Positions 1-6,299 are shown, counted from the first letter of the stretch. The stretch: DNA of 9,540 bases from Campylobacterales bacterium (GCA_027056215.1 JALULO010000158.1:1-9540), one strand, 5' to 3'. Program-made: numbers and translations. Notes: generated by a model from the sequence alone, not told the origin.

Positions 1-1202
1 TGCACGGTGGTGAGTTTTATGCACTTCCTCAATCTCCTCAGCTATTTAAACAACTTTTGATGATTGGTGGATTTGATCGTTATTTTCAGATTGCTAAATG
101 TTTTCGTGATGAAGATTTAAGAGCAGATCGTCAGCCAGAATTTACACAGATAGATATCGAGATGAGTTTTGCAGGGCAGGAAGAAGTTATAAAAATCTCA
201 GAAGATATGCTCAAAGCTGTTTTTAGTGCGTGTGGTCATAGTATCCAGACCCCGTTTAATCGTATCACATATCATGACGCTATGGAAAAGTATGGTAGCG
301 ACAAGCCTGATCTTCGATATGATCTTGCGATGGTAGATGTTATCGAAATTTTTGAAAGATGTGAAAATGAAATCTTCTCAAATATCGCGAAAAATAAACA
401 CTTAAACCGTATCAAAGCCCTTAAAGTACCAAATGGTGACAATATTTTCTCAAAACGTCAGATGAAAGGTTTTGAAGATTATGTACGTAAATTTGGGGCT
501 AGTGGGTTAGGTTATTTTCAGATGAAAGAAGATGGATTAAAAGGTCCATTGGCAAAGTTTTTCTCTGAAGCTGATCTTGAAGAGATCGTGAAAACAACAG
601 AGCTTCAAGTGGGTGATGTTGTCTTTTTTGGTGCGGGTGAGAAAAAACTTGTACTAGATTATATGGGACGTTTTAGAATTTATCTTGCTGAACTTATGAA
701 TATCATCCCTGAAGATGTGTTTGAGTTTGTGTGGGTTGTAGATTTTCCTATGTTTGAAGTGGAAGAGGGAAGGGTAAAAGCGTTGCACCATCCATTTACA
801 ATGCCACGTGATTTAGATAAAGAAAATGTCGAAGAGATAGAATCCATCGCCTATGATATCGTTTTAAACGGTGTTGAACTTGGCGGTGGTAGTGTACGTA
901 TCCATAGACCCGAGATCCAAGAATCTGTCTTTAAACTACTTGGTATCAGTGACGAAGAGGCACATGAAAAGTTTGGCTTCCTAGTAGAAGCACTCAAATA
1001 TGGTGCACCTCCACACGCTGGACTTGCGTTTGGTTTAGATCGTTTGATCATGTTGATTACCAATCGAAAGTCCATTAGAGATGTGATCGCATTTCCAAAG
1101 ACACAAAGTGCTCAGTGTTTACTTACACAAGCACCAAGTCCAGTTGCAAATGACCAACTTAGAGAACTAAGTATCAGAGTCAGAGAAAATAAAAAAGGAT
1201 AG
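1..1202 (+). CDS. aspS: Aspartyl-tRNA synthetase (AspRS), C-terminal two-thirds, 5' end outside window
   Basis: Class II aminoacyl-tRNA synthetase that charges tRNA with aspartate in the cytoplasm. The window opens inside the gene: the frame starting at base 3 is open for 399 codons to the TAG at 1200-1202, and the TTG/ATG near 57-60 are internal codons, not starts. Visible parts are the motif 2 region (QIAKCFRDEDLRADRQPEFT, from about base 87), the segment VWVVDFPMFE followed by HHPFTMP, the block GGGSVRIHRPEIQESVF, and motif 3 with the ATP-binding arginine (GLAFGLDRL, about 1018-1046). Bacterial AspRS is usually near 580-590 residues, so the N-terminal anticodon-binding OB-fold and the start of the catalytic core are missing. 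For that reason it cannot be judged here whether the enzyme is discriminating or also charges tRNA-Asn, as some relatives do. adk follows after 9 bases, so the two are probably co-transcribed. Confidence 0.97.
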   Translation, partial: HGGEFYALPQSPQLFKQLLMIGGFDRYFQIAKCFRDEDLRADRQPEFTQIDIEMSFAGQEEVIKISEDMLKAVFSACGHSIQTPFNRITYHDAMEKYGSDKPDLRYDLAMVDVIEIFERCENEIFSNIAKNKHLNRIKALKVPNGDNIFSKRQMKGFEDYVRKFGASGLGYFQMKEDGLKGPLAKFFSEADLEEIVKTTELQVGDVVFFGAGEKKLVLDYMGRFRIYLAELMNIIPEDVFEFVWVVDFPMFEVEEGRVKALHHPFTMPRDLDKENVEEIESIAYDIVLNGVELGGGSVRIHRPEIQESVFKLLGISDEEAHEKFGFLVEALKYGAPPHAGLAFGLDRLIMLITNRKSIRDVIAFPKTQSAQCLLTQAPSPVANDQLRELSIRVRENKKG

Positions 1203-1211
1203 GCAAAAAGT

Positions 1212-1781
1212 ATGAAAAAACTATTTTTAATTATCGGGGCACCGGGTAGCGGAAAAACAACAGATGCAGAATTGATTGCTAAAAAGCATGAAAACATCAC
1301 ACACTATTCAACAGGTGATATGTTTAGAGCAGAAGTGGCTAGTGGTAGTGAAAGAGGGCAGGTTATCAAGTCATATATAGACAATGGTAACTTAGTGCCT
1401 ATCGATATCGTGATTGAGACTATTGTTGGGGCTATCAAAAAAGCACCGACAGATGTGGTTGTGATCGATGGTTATCCAAGAAGTACAGAGCAGATGGAAG
1501 AGCTTGATAAATATCTTCAAGATGAAACAGAAGTGAGTCTTGAAGCTGTGATCGAGGTTGAAGTCAGTGAACAAACAGCAAGAGACAGGGTTTTAGGACG
1601 TGGTCGTGGTGCTGATGATAACAATGAAGTTTTTGACAATCGTATGAAAGTTTTTATGGAACCACTTGCTGCAATCGAAAAGTTTTACAGTGAAAAAGAC
1701 CTGCTTCACAAAATCGATGGTGAAGGTACAATCGAAGAGATCGTTGATACGATGGATAAGTTTATTCAAAGTAAAATCTAA
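1212..1781 (+). CDS. adk: Adenylate kinase, short-LID type
   Basis: Cytoplasmic nucleoside monophosphate kinase that interconverts AMP + ATP and 2 ADP. The protein has 189 residues. It shows the P-loop GAPGSGKTT at 9-17 with Lys15, the AMP-binding segment THYSTGDMFRAEVASG around 30-45, the DGYPR motif at 86-90 with the conserved arginine, and a LID region RVLGRGRGADDNNEVFDNR at 126-144. The LID is short and has no zinc-type cysteines, which explains the length compared with about 214 residues in E. coli. Wording such as GAPGSGKTTDA and GADDN closely recalls Campylobacter Adk (from memory). The purine-rich stretch AAGGATAGG before the ATG, overlapping the aspS stop codon, is a plausible ribosome-binding site. 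The gene follows aspS directly and is followed by a hairpin terminator, so it is the last gene of its operon. Confidence 0.97.
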   Translation: MKKLFLIIGAPGSGKTTDAELIAKKHENITHYSTGDMFRAEVASGSERGQVIKSYIDNGNLVPIDIVIETIVGAIKKAPTDVVVIDGYPRSTEQMEELDKYLQDETEVSLEAVIEVEVSEQTARDRVLGRGRGADDNNEVFDNRMKVFMEPLAAIEKFYSEKDLLHKIDGEGTIEEIVDTMDKFIQSKI

Positions 1782-1787
1782 TCATAC

Positions 1788-1816
1788 AGCGGTGTACTCC
1801 AGCACCGCTTCTTTCT
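1788..1816 (+). terminator. Rho-independent-type terminator after adk
   Basis: Six bases after the adk stop codon, AGCGGTG (1788-1794) pairs perfectly with CACCGCT (1803-1809) around an 8-nt loop. A T-rich tail TCTTTCT follows. The stem is GC-rich against an AT-rich background, as expected for an intrinsic terminator of the aspS-adk operon. The T-tract is interrupted, so efficiency is uncertain. Confidence 0.75.
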
Positions 1817-1855
1817 ATAAAAATTTTAAATAAGTCATATTATGTTTTTGAAGAT

Positions 1856-1891
1856 GTTAAATCACTCTTGTTTGGTAAAGAGTGATTTAAC
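1856..1891 (-). terminator. 14-bp hairpin at the end of the minus-strand 161-aa gene, possibly bidirectional
   Basis: GTTAAATCACTCTT (1856-1869) is the exact reverse complement of 1878-1891, with an 8-nt loop at 1870-1877. The stop codon of the minus-strand gene (1887-1889) lies inside the stem. On the minus strand the stem is followed by ATCTTC and an A-run, so there is no good U-tract. On the plus strand it is followed by GTTTTCCC. It sits between two converging genes and could stop transcription from either side. The stem is certain; the terminator role is inferred. Confidence 0.6.
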
Positions 1892-2372
1892 GTTTTCCCA
1901 TCTCATGTAAAATAGCAAATACTTTATCTTCAGCACTTTGATAAGATGTGGGTAAAGCACTTATTTTATTTAATGTTTTTTCTTTTTTCTCTATAATTTC
2001 TAGATTTATAGGTTTTTTTCTTTTCCTTGCGAAGAGAGGTTTCGTTTCTTGCTTTTTTATGATTTGTTTTGGTAAAGCAGCAGTGTTATTTGATTCTATA
2101 TCTTGTAGTGTTACTCTATTTGATAGAACAGGTTGAACTTCATCTAAAGTAGGTAATTTCTTTTTTTTAGGCTTTTTCGTCATAGGCGTTGAGCTTTCTT
2201 TGAAAAACAGTGCTTTTTCTTGTTTTATAAAAGAGATTACATAAGATATGATTGTGTGATCATCTGATATAACTTTTTTTGTATCTGGTGAAATAGTGAG
2301 ACTTCCATTCATCAAATTTATTTCTCTGATAATCAATAGTGCAACAATAACGATTGCGATATTTTTCCACAT
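1887..2372 (-). CDS. Hypothetical lysine-rich protein with N-terminal membrane anchor
   Basis: A 161-residue protein that I do not recognise. Residues 4-15 (NIAIVIVALLII) form one short hydrophobic segment after MWK, fitting a single-pass membrane anchor or uncleaved signal. The rest is hydrophilic and strongly basic, with a lysine cluster KKPKKKK at 66-72, a second basic patch KRKK near 117-120, and KKEK around 129-132. Prolines are scattered through the middle, suggesting an extended linker. No cysteines or known catalytic motif are visible. A short anchor plus a basic, proline-containing tail resembles the overall plan of TonB- or GspC-like bitopic proteins, but no sequence match supports either name. 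The ATG is preceded by AAAGGGAAG (2376-2384 on the complement), a fair ribosome-binding site. It is transcribed divergently from the CinA-like/RNase T2 pair, and its 3' end lies in a strong hairpin. Confidence 0.7.
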   Translation of the reverse strand: MWKNIAIVIVALLIIREINLMNGSLTISPDTKKVISDDHTIISYVISFIKQEKALFFKESSTPMTKKPKKKKLPTLDEVQPVLSNRVTLQDIESNNTAALPKQIIKKQETKPLFARKRKKPINLEIIEKKEKTLNKISALPTSYQSAEDKVFAILHEMGKR

Positions 2373-2392
2373 AAACTTCCCTTTACTTACGG

Positions 2393-2399
2393 TATAATA
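2393..2399. promoter_or_regulatory. Overlapping divergent -10 elements
   Basis: On the plus strand TATAAT (2393-2398) is a consensus -10 box. It would start a transcript near 2405, leaving a leader of about 83 nt before the gene at 2488. On the minus strand TATTAT (2394-2399) is a reasonable -10 for the gene starting at 2372, with a leader of about 15 nt that holds its ribosome-binding site. The two boxes share the same bases, so the opposing promoters may exclude each other. No convincing -35 box is seen, which is usual for sigma-70 promoters in Campylobacterota. Confidence 0.5.
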
Positions 2400-2487
2400 G
2401 TTAATATCGTTGATTACGAAAAAAACTTTACAATTTTATCAGACACAAGTGTGAAAGTAGTGTGAAAAGATAAGGAAAAGAGAAGAA

Positions 2488-3231
2488 ATGTTAAAAAAAC
2501 CCTCCTTTTATAGTGTTATCATAGGTACTGAGTTGTTAAATGGCAGAAGAAAAGATGGACATTTTGATTTTCTGAATAAAACCTTAATCCAAAGAGGATG
2601 GGAACATAAAGCTAACTTTATCATCAAAGATGATGTTTCTTTACTTGAAGGTGTTTATAAACTGATACAGCAAGATGCAAATAGTGTGATGTTTTCTTTT
2701 GGAGGAATCGGTTCTACACCTGATGACTTTACCCGAAAAGTTGCAGCAAAAGCATTTACAAAACAACCTCTACATAGACATAAAAAGGCTGAAAAAATTA
2801 TCAAAGATAAACTTTTAGAGCGTGCTTTTCCACATCCTATAAAAATGGCGGATTTACCTGTAGGAGCGGATTTGATACAAAATCCTGTCAATCAGATGCC
2901 TGGATTTCAGTTAGAAAATCGTTTTTTCTTTGTGCCTGGATTTCCCAACATGGCGCATCCTATGATCGAGCAAGTGTTAAATCAATTTTACCCCAAGAGT
3001 GTTAAAAAATATAGTTGTAATTTTATCGTTCAAAGTAGTGAAGCTGTGTTGATCGATATCATGGAAGCTTTGCCAAAAGAGGTTGAACTTTCGTGTTTAC
3101 CTGGATTTGTCGGTGATAAAAAATCAGCTGAAATTTTTCTTGCCCATGTCGATCAGAGCTTTTTAGAGAAGTGGTGCTCTTTTTTTAAGGAAGAGTTACA
3201 TAAAATGGGACTCAAATATAAAACTATATGA
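2488..3231 (+). CDS. Stand-alone CinA N-terminal / MoaB-Mog-like (molybdopterin-binding fold) protein
   Basis: A 247-residue protein carrying the MoCF-biosynthesis fold shared by MoaB, Mog and the N-terminal half of CinA. Visible signatures are GTELLNG (13-19), the glycine-rich core FGGIGSTPDDFTRKVAAKAF (71-90), equivalent to the SGGLGPTxDD(L/M)T motif of the family, and VPGFPNMAHPM (149-159), matching the CinA pattern PGxPxEM. The C-terminal nicotinamide-nucleotide deamidase domain (PncC) of full CinA, which would bring it to about 410 residues, is absent. In CinA this N-terminal domain is linked to ADP-ribose pyrophosphatase activity in some species; whether this protein acts on nucleotides or on molybdopterin cannot be read from sequence alone. 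AAGGA (2472-2476) lies 11 nt before the ATG. The RNase T2 gene follows after a few bases, so they form an operon. Confidence 0.85.
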   Translation: MLKKPSFYSVIIGTELLNGRRKDGHFDFLNKTLIQRGWEHKANFIIKDDVSLLEGVYKLIQQDANSVMFSFGGIGSTPDDFTRKVAAKAFTKQPLHRHKKAEKIIKDKLLERAFPHPIKMADLPVGADLIQNPVNQMPGFQLENRFFFVPGFPNMAHPMIEQVLNQFYPKSVKKYSCNFIVQSSEAVLIDIMEALPKEVELSCLPGFVGDKKSAEIFLAHVDQSFLEKWCSFFKEELHKMGLKYKTI

Positions 3232-3234
3232 GAT

Positions 3235-3239
3235 AAGGG
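3235..3239 (+). promoter_or_regulatory. Ribosome-binding site that favours the third of three ATGs
   Basis: AAGGG at 3235-3239 is the only Shine-Dalgarno-like stretch before a run of three consecutive ATG codons (3240, 3243, 3246). Spacing is 0, 3 and 6 nt respectively. Only the ATG at 3246 has a normal spacing, so it is the preferred start of the RNase T2 gene. Confidence 0.6.
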
Positions 3240-3245
3240 ATGATG

Positions 3246-3950
3246 ATGAAAAAGAAGATATTGTTTTTTTTACTTTTGGCTTTTCTTGCTAGTGCTGTAG
3301 CATTTCAGTTTGGCTCACATGAAAAACGTACAAAACAGCAGTTTGCAACAAAACTTTCAACCGATAATTTACTTGCTATAAGTTGGCAAAATGCTTTTTG
3401 TCAAATGCATCAAAGAAAAAGGGAATGTCGCAATGTAAAACCTTCACACTATAGTGCATCGCATTTTACACTCCATGGTTTATGGCCTCAGCCAAGAAAC
3501 AAACAAAACTGTAGGGGCAAAAGAAAAGTTTTTTTAGACAAAGCATTGTACGGAGAACTTCTTGAAGTGATGCCTGCTGCTAAAAGTGGTTTGCAAAATC
3601 ATGAGTGGAAAAAACACGGTACGTGTTATGGAAAAGATCAAAATGGTTATTTTAAGGATGCAATTTATCTGACTAAAAAGATTAATCATTCTGTTGTAAG
3701 AGATCTTTTTAATAAAAATATTGGAAAAACACTCACAAAAGAACAGATAGGTAGGGCGTTTGATAAATCGTTTGGTAGGGGAGCCGGTCGTAAAGTGAAG
3801 ATGATGTGTTCAAAAGGTTTGATTACCGAGTTACAAATCAATCTAAAAGGTAAGATCGATAGTGGTGTTTCGATCTCTGATTTACTTAAAAATGCACGCA
3901 ATGCAAAAGGTGGCTGTAGAAAAGGGAAGGTAGATGCAGTAGGTTTTTAA
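3246..3950 (+). CDS. Exported RNase T2-family ribonuclease (RNase I-like)
   Basis: Secreted or periplasmic endoribonuclease that cleaves single-stranded RNA through 2',3'-cyclic phosphates. Counting from the ATG at 3240 (236 aa; the preferred 3246 start gives 234 aa), residues 4-21 form a signal peptide: a KKK head, a long LLL/FLA hydrophobic core, and an AVA-type cleavage site near 19-21. Both conserved active-site segments are intact: CAS I FTLHGLWPQ (76-84, catalytic His79) and CAS II HEWKKHGTC (121-129, with His121, Glu122, Lys125 and His126). Six cysteines (54, 63, 91, 129, 190, 226) could form disulfides after export. The mature protein is very rich in Lys and Arg, suiting RNA binding. 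The gene follows the CinA-like gene within 8-14 bases. The fold assignment is firm. The biological role (nutrient RNA scavenging, RNA turnover, or attack on other cells) is open, and no immunity gene is recognisable beside it. Confidence 0.9.
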   Translation: MKKKILFFLLLAFLASAVAFQFGSHEKRTKQQFATKLSTDNLLAISWQNAFCQMHQRKRECRNVKPSHYSASHFTLHGLWPQPRNKQNCRGKRKVFLDKALYGELLEVMPAAKSGLQNHEWKKHGTCYGKDQNGYFKDAIYLTKKINHSVVRDLFNKNIGKTLTKEQIGRAFDKSFGRGAGRKVKMMCSKGLITELQINLKGKIDSGVSISDLLKNARNAKGGCRKGKVDAVGF

Positions 3951-5035
3951 AACTCTAGCTGATGTGTTAACTCTTCTAAAAAGGTTGTAGCATAAGAGCC
4001 TTTTGGAAGGGTGAAGTTTAGTTCAAACCAAGCTTCATTTTCCTTATATTCACTCTCTATATCTTCTGCCCATATCCATGCAAAACGACGTGTTCCATTC
4101 ATCTTTTGGCAAAAATCTTCACACTCTTTGGTGATATCTTTTTCAAAATTTCCTGCAAGTCCTGTTGCATTTTGGGCTTTTTTACCTGCAAGTAAACCTG
4201 TTGGAGTGATATCTTTTTCAAAAAAACGCTGACTTTCGGTTTCGAGATCTTCACATAAAAAAACACGTCCATAAGGATAATGATGCATCAGTTCCCCTGG
4301 AAGGATTTTGAAAAACGCGGGTTGGGCTTTCACTTTCTTGATGATCTCTTTCGGAAAGTTAAAAAGATTAAATAACTCTTTTTCATCAAATGCATCAAAT
4401 AGTTTGCTGATTTCAACGCGTTTGGAAAGCCAGAGGTTAAAGAGGTGACTTTGGTATGCGGAGATGAAAAAATTACGCATTTTTTTGTTACGCTCTTTGA
4501 TCGTTCCTTGTAAGATGGCTTTACCTCTCTCAAAGTTATCCCCATCCCTACCAAAGCGTTGATAGCCAAAATAGTTTGGAAATCCATATGTTTTGAGTTT
4601 TTTGAGTACGTTTTGTAAAACTACAGCTTCTGTTGGATTGACTTTTTTAAGTCGTATGAAAAAACGATTGCCTTTGAGATGACCTGTTTTGATCTTGTTG
4701 TTATGATAGGTTTTTTCTAATATCTTTATCTTTTCATGGGAAAAATTTTCAAATTTATCTTCATACTTTTTTAAAATAGAGATATATTGAATGGTCATAC
4801 CATCTTTATCTTTGAGACCTGCATAACCAAACTCTCGCACTTTTGCACCACATATATCGCTCATGATTTGTAGCATATTCCATGTTGTTAGATCTTTTTT
4901 ACGTATTTTTAAAATCAGGTGCTCGCCTTCTCCACTGTAGTCATAAAGTGGTATTTCGCGGACGACAAAATCTTTATTGTTTTTAGTGAAGTGTACGTGG
5001 GTTGGGGTGTGACTGAGGTAAAAAAGACGGTTCAT
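3947..5035 (-). CDS. truD: tRNA pseudouridine synthase D (TruD)
   Basis: Cytoplasmic enzyme that isomerises U13 of certain tRNAs to pseudouridine. The protein has 362 residues, close to the family norm. The catalytic motif YAGLKDKDGMTIQ lies at 71-83 with the nucleophilic Asp76. The TruD signature NYFGYQRFGRDGDN is at 154-167, and the conserved SAYQSHLFN segment at 192-200. Translation probably couples to thiL upstream: the thiL stop codon TAG forms part of the ribosome-binding site TAGGA, and the ATG follows 5 nt after AGGA (5041-5044 on the complement). At its other end the TAA stop (3947-3949) overlaps the TAA of the RNase T2 gene on the opposite strand through the shared palindrome TTAA, so the two genes meet tail to tail with no spacer and no visible terminator. 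Confidence 0.96.
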   Translation of the reverse strand: MNRLFYLSHTPTHVHFTKNNKDFVVREIPLYDYSGEGEHLILKIRKKDLTTWNMLQIMSDICGAKVREFGYAGLKDKDGMTIQYISILKKYEDKFENFSHEKIKILEKTYHNNKIKTGHLKGNRFFIRLKKVNPTEAVVLQNVLKKLKTYGFPNYFGYQRFGRDGDNFERGKAILQGTIKERNKKMRNFFISAYQSHLFNLWLSKRVEISKLFDAFDEKELFNLFNFPKEIIKKVKAQPAFFKILPGELMHHYPYGRVFLCEDLETESQRFFEKDITPTGLLAGKKAQNATGLAGNFEKDITKECEDFCQKMNGTRRFAWIWAEDIESEYKENEAWFELNFTLPKGSYATTFLEELTHQLEF

Positions 5036-5042
5036 GATGATC

Positions 5043-5864
5043 CTAAAAATGATTTTCCGGGCACATATTGTGATATATTCCTTCTGTTACTGTTGCAAAC
5101 GGTGTCAATGGAATATGATGTTTTTGTGCTAATTTTTGTAGTATATCTAAATTTTTGGCATCAAAGGTAAAAAGTATCTCATACTCTTCACCACTACACA
5201 AAATATCTTTACTGAAGTTACGATTAAAAGCAAAACCAACATGATTAATCTCGCTTAATCGTGATAGGTCTTTACTTAGACCATCGGAGATATCCATACA
5301 CGCGTGAATATAAGGTGCTGCTTCGTATAAAAAATCACCACGAAGTTTTGGTTTGATAAATTTACTTTTTTTATCTATGGAACCACCTTTTAAAAGTCTA
5401 TCTAAATCTTTTTTTACTTCTCCTAGTGAGCCTGTAAATGCAACTAAATCACCGACATGAACATTGTTTCTAAAAAGAGGTTGTGCAGTTTGTGAGATGA
5501 GCGTGATAGAGATATTTAATAGTTCGCCAGATACAGTGTCACCACCGATAATCTCAAAGTTATACTCTTTTGCAGCTTTTAAAAAACCACTTGAAAGCGC
5601 ATCAAACTCTGTTGTAGAGAAAGTAGAGGGGATTTGAATACCGATAAGAGCATATTGGGGTTTGGCGTTCATGACAATAGCATCTGATATATTGACAAGC
5701 ATACTTTTATAGGCTATTTCATGTAAAGACATCCATTTTCGTTTAAAGTGTATATTTTCACAAAAAAGATCTTTTGAATAGACTTGATTACCTATCACTG
5801 CACCATCATCGCCGATATGTTGATTGTGAAATTGGCTAATAAAATAGGACTCTTTATCTCTCAT
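5043..5864 (-). CDS. thiL: Thiamine-monophosphate kinase (ThiL)
   Basis: Phosphorylates thiamine monophosphate to thiamine diphosphate, the last step of cofactor synthesis, in the cytoplasm. Counted from the chosen start it has 273 residues. Motifs of the PurM/ThiL ATP-binding fold appear in order: IGDDGAVI (17-24), SDAIVMNAKP (60-69), IGGDTVSG (106-113), FTGSLGE (143-149), MDISDGLSKDL (190-200) and GEEYEILF (225-232). The frame is open upstream to an ATG at 5921, but that would add 19 hydrophobic, non-family residues (MLFPFFSFIDLTILC...), would overlap the divergent gene at 5909 and would lie upstream of the likely promoter. The start at 5864 fits the family N-terminus (xxFIxxF...GDD). No Shine-Dalgarno precedes it, which is discussed under the promoter. 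truD follows after 7 nt in the same operon. Confidence 0.94.
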   Translation of the reverse strand: MRDKESYFISQFHNQHIGDDGAVIGNQVYSKDLFCENIHFKRKWMSLHEIAYKSMLVNISDAIVMNAKPQYALIGIQIPSTFSTTEFDALSSGFLKAAKEYNFEIIGGDTVSGELLNISITLISQTAQPLFRNNVHVGDLVAFTGSLGEVKKDLDRLLKGGSIDKKSKFIKPKLRGDFLYEAAPYIHACMDISDGLSKDLSRLSEINHVGFAFNRNFSKDILCSGEEYEILFTFDAKNLDILQKLAQKHHIPLTPFATVTEGIYHNMCPENHF

Positions 5865-5870
5865 AAAGAA

Positions 5871-5879
5871 ATTATAACA
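5871..5879 (-). promoter_or_regulatory. Extended -10 promoter placing the start of transcription on the thiL ATG
   Basis: Read on the minus strand, TGTTATAAT is a perfect extended -10 element (TGnTATAAT; hexamer 5871-5876). With the usual spacing, +1 falls on base 5864, the A of the thiL ATG. The 6 bases between (TTCTTT) hold no ribosome-binding site. A leaderless thiL-truD transcript is the simplest reading. A weak TTATTG at 5894-5899 could serve as -35. Confidence 0.6.
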
Positions 5880-5908
5880 TAAAATAGTCAAATCAATAAA
5901 GGAAAAAA

Positions 5909-6250
5909 ATGGAAATAACACTCAAAGCGAGTTTGGAAAAGTTTATATACGACATAGAACATGATTTATATCGCCAAGCACATCAAGATTTGGAAGACTA
6001 CTGGGCAACGATTCGTAAAACAGATCATCCTCTTAAAAATCTTTGCAAAGGTTTTATCAATGGTGCGACTGCGTTTTAACTGATTAATCGTGGTAATCAT
6101 AAAGGTGCACGGACACTTTGGAGAACATATGAAAAGTATTTGGTTTTGATGCAAGAGGGAATACAAGAGTATGATTTGTTTGTTCATGCAGATAAATTGC
6201 TTATGGTGTTAAAACAAAAACACCACAATGTGTTTGCTAAAACATCTTGA
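5909..6250 (+). pseudogene. DUF309-family gene interrupted by an in-frame TAA
   Basis: AAAGGA (5898-5903) stands 5 nt before an ATG at 5909 that opens 56 codons, ending at TAA 6077-6079. The same frame continues for another 56 codons to TGA at 6248-6250. Together the halves make one DUF309-like helical protein of about 113 residues: AHQDLEDYW at 24-32 matches the AHExLExxW motif, CKGFINGATAF (46-56) matches the KGLIQxAxAx segment, and after the stop LINRGNHKGARTLW matches the conserved RGNxxGAxxL region. The frame is therefore intact on both sides of a single stop codon, which probably replaced GAA or CAA. No good start codon with a ribosome-binding site allows the second half to be made alone. 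DUF309 has no established function to my knowledge. It is divergent from thiL across a 44-bp spacer. It could be a young pseudogene, a truncated 56-aa product, or a sequencing error. Confidence 0.75.
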
Positions 6251-6253
6251 TTT

Positions 6254-6299
6254 TCCTATTATTTATATAAAATTTTAAAATTATTTATAAATAATAGGA
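6254..6299. repeat. 14-bp perfect AT-rich inverted repeat upstream of the cold-shock gene
   Basis: TCCTATTATTTATA (6254-6267) is the exact reverse complement of 6286-6299, around an 18-nt loop that is itself AT-only. It begins just after the DUF309 stop codon and ends where a -35 element of the cold-shock promoter would lie. It could be a weak terminator for the gene on its left or an operator for the gene on its right. There is no T-tract, which argues against a classic terminator. Confidence 0.7.

Noticed and set aside
3246..3950. RNase T2 as the toxin of a toxin-immunity or toxin-antitoxin pair
   Set aside because: Neither neighbour resembles an immunity protein or antitoxin; the CinA-like protein is a metabolic domain and truD is housekeeping.
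5865..5908. TPP riboswitch upstream of thiL
   Set aside because: The spacer is only 44 bp and the predicted message has no leader, so there is no room for one.
5865..5921. Longer thiL start at the ATG at 5921
   Set aside because: The added residues are hydrophobic and unlike ThiL N-termini, the start overlaps the divergent DUF309 gene, and a strong extended -10 lies between the two starts.
6077..6079. Programmed stop-codon read-through or recoding in the DUF309 gene
   Set aside because: The stop is TAA, not TGA or TAG, and no recoding structure follows directly; a mutation or sequence error is simpler.
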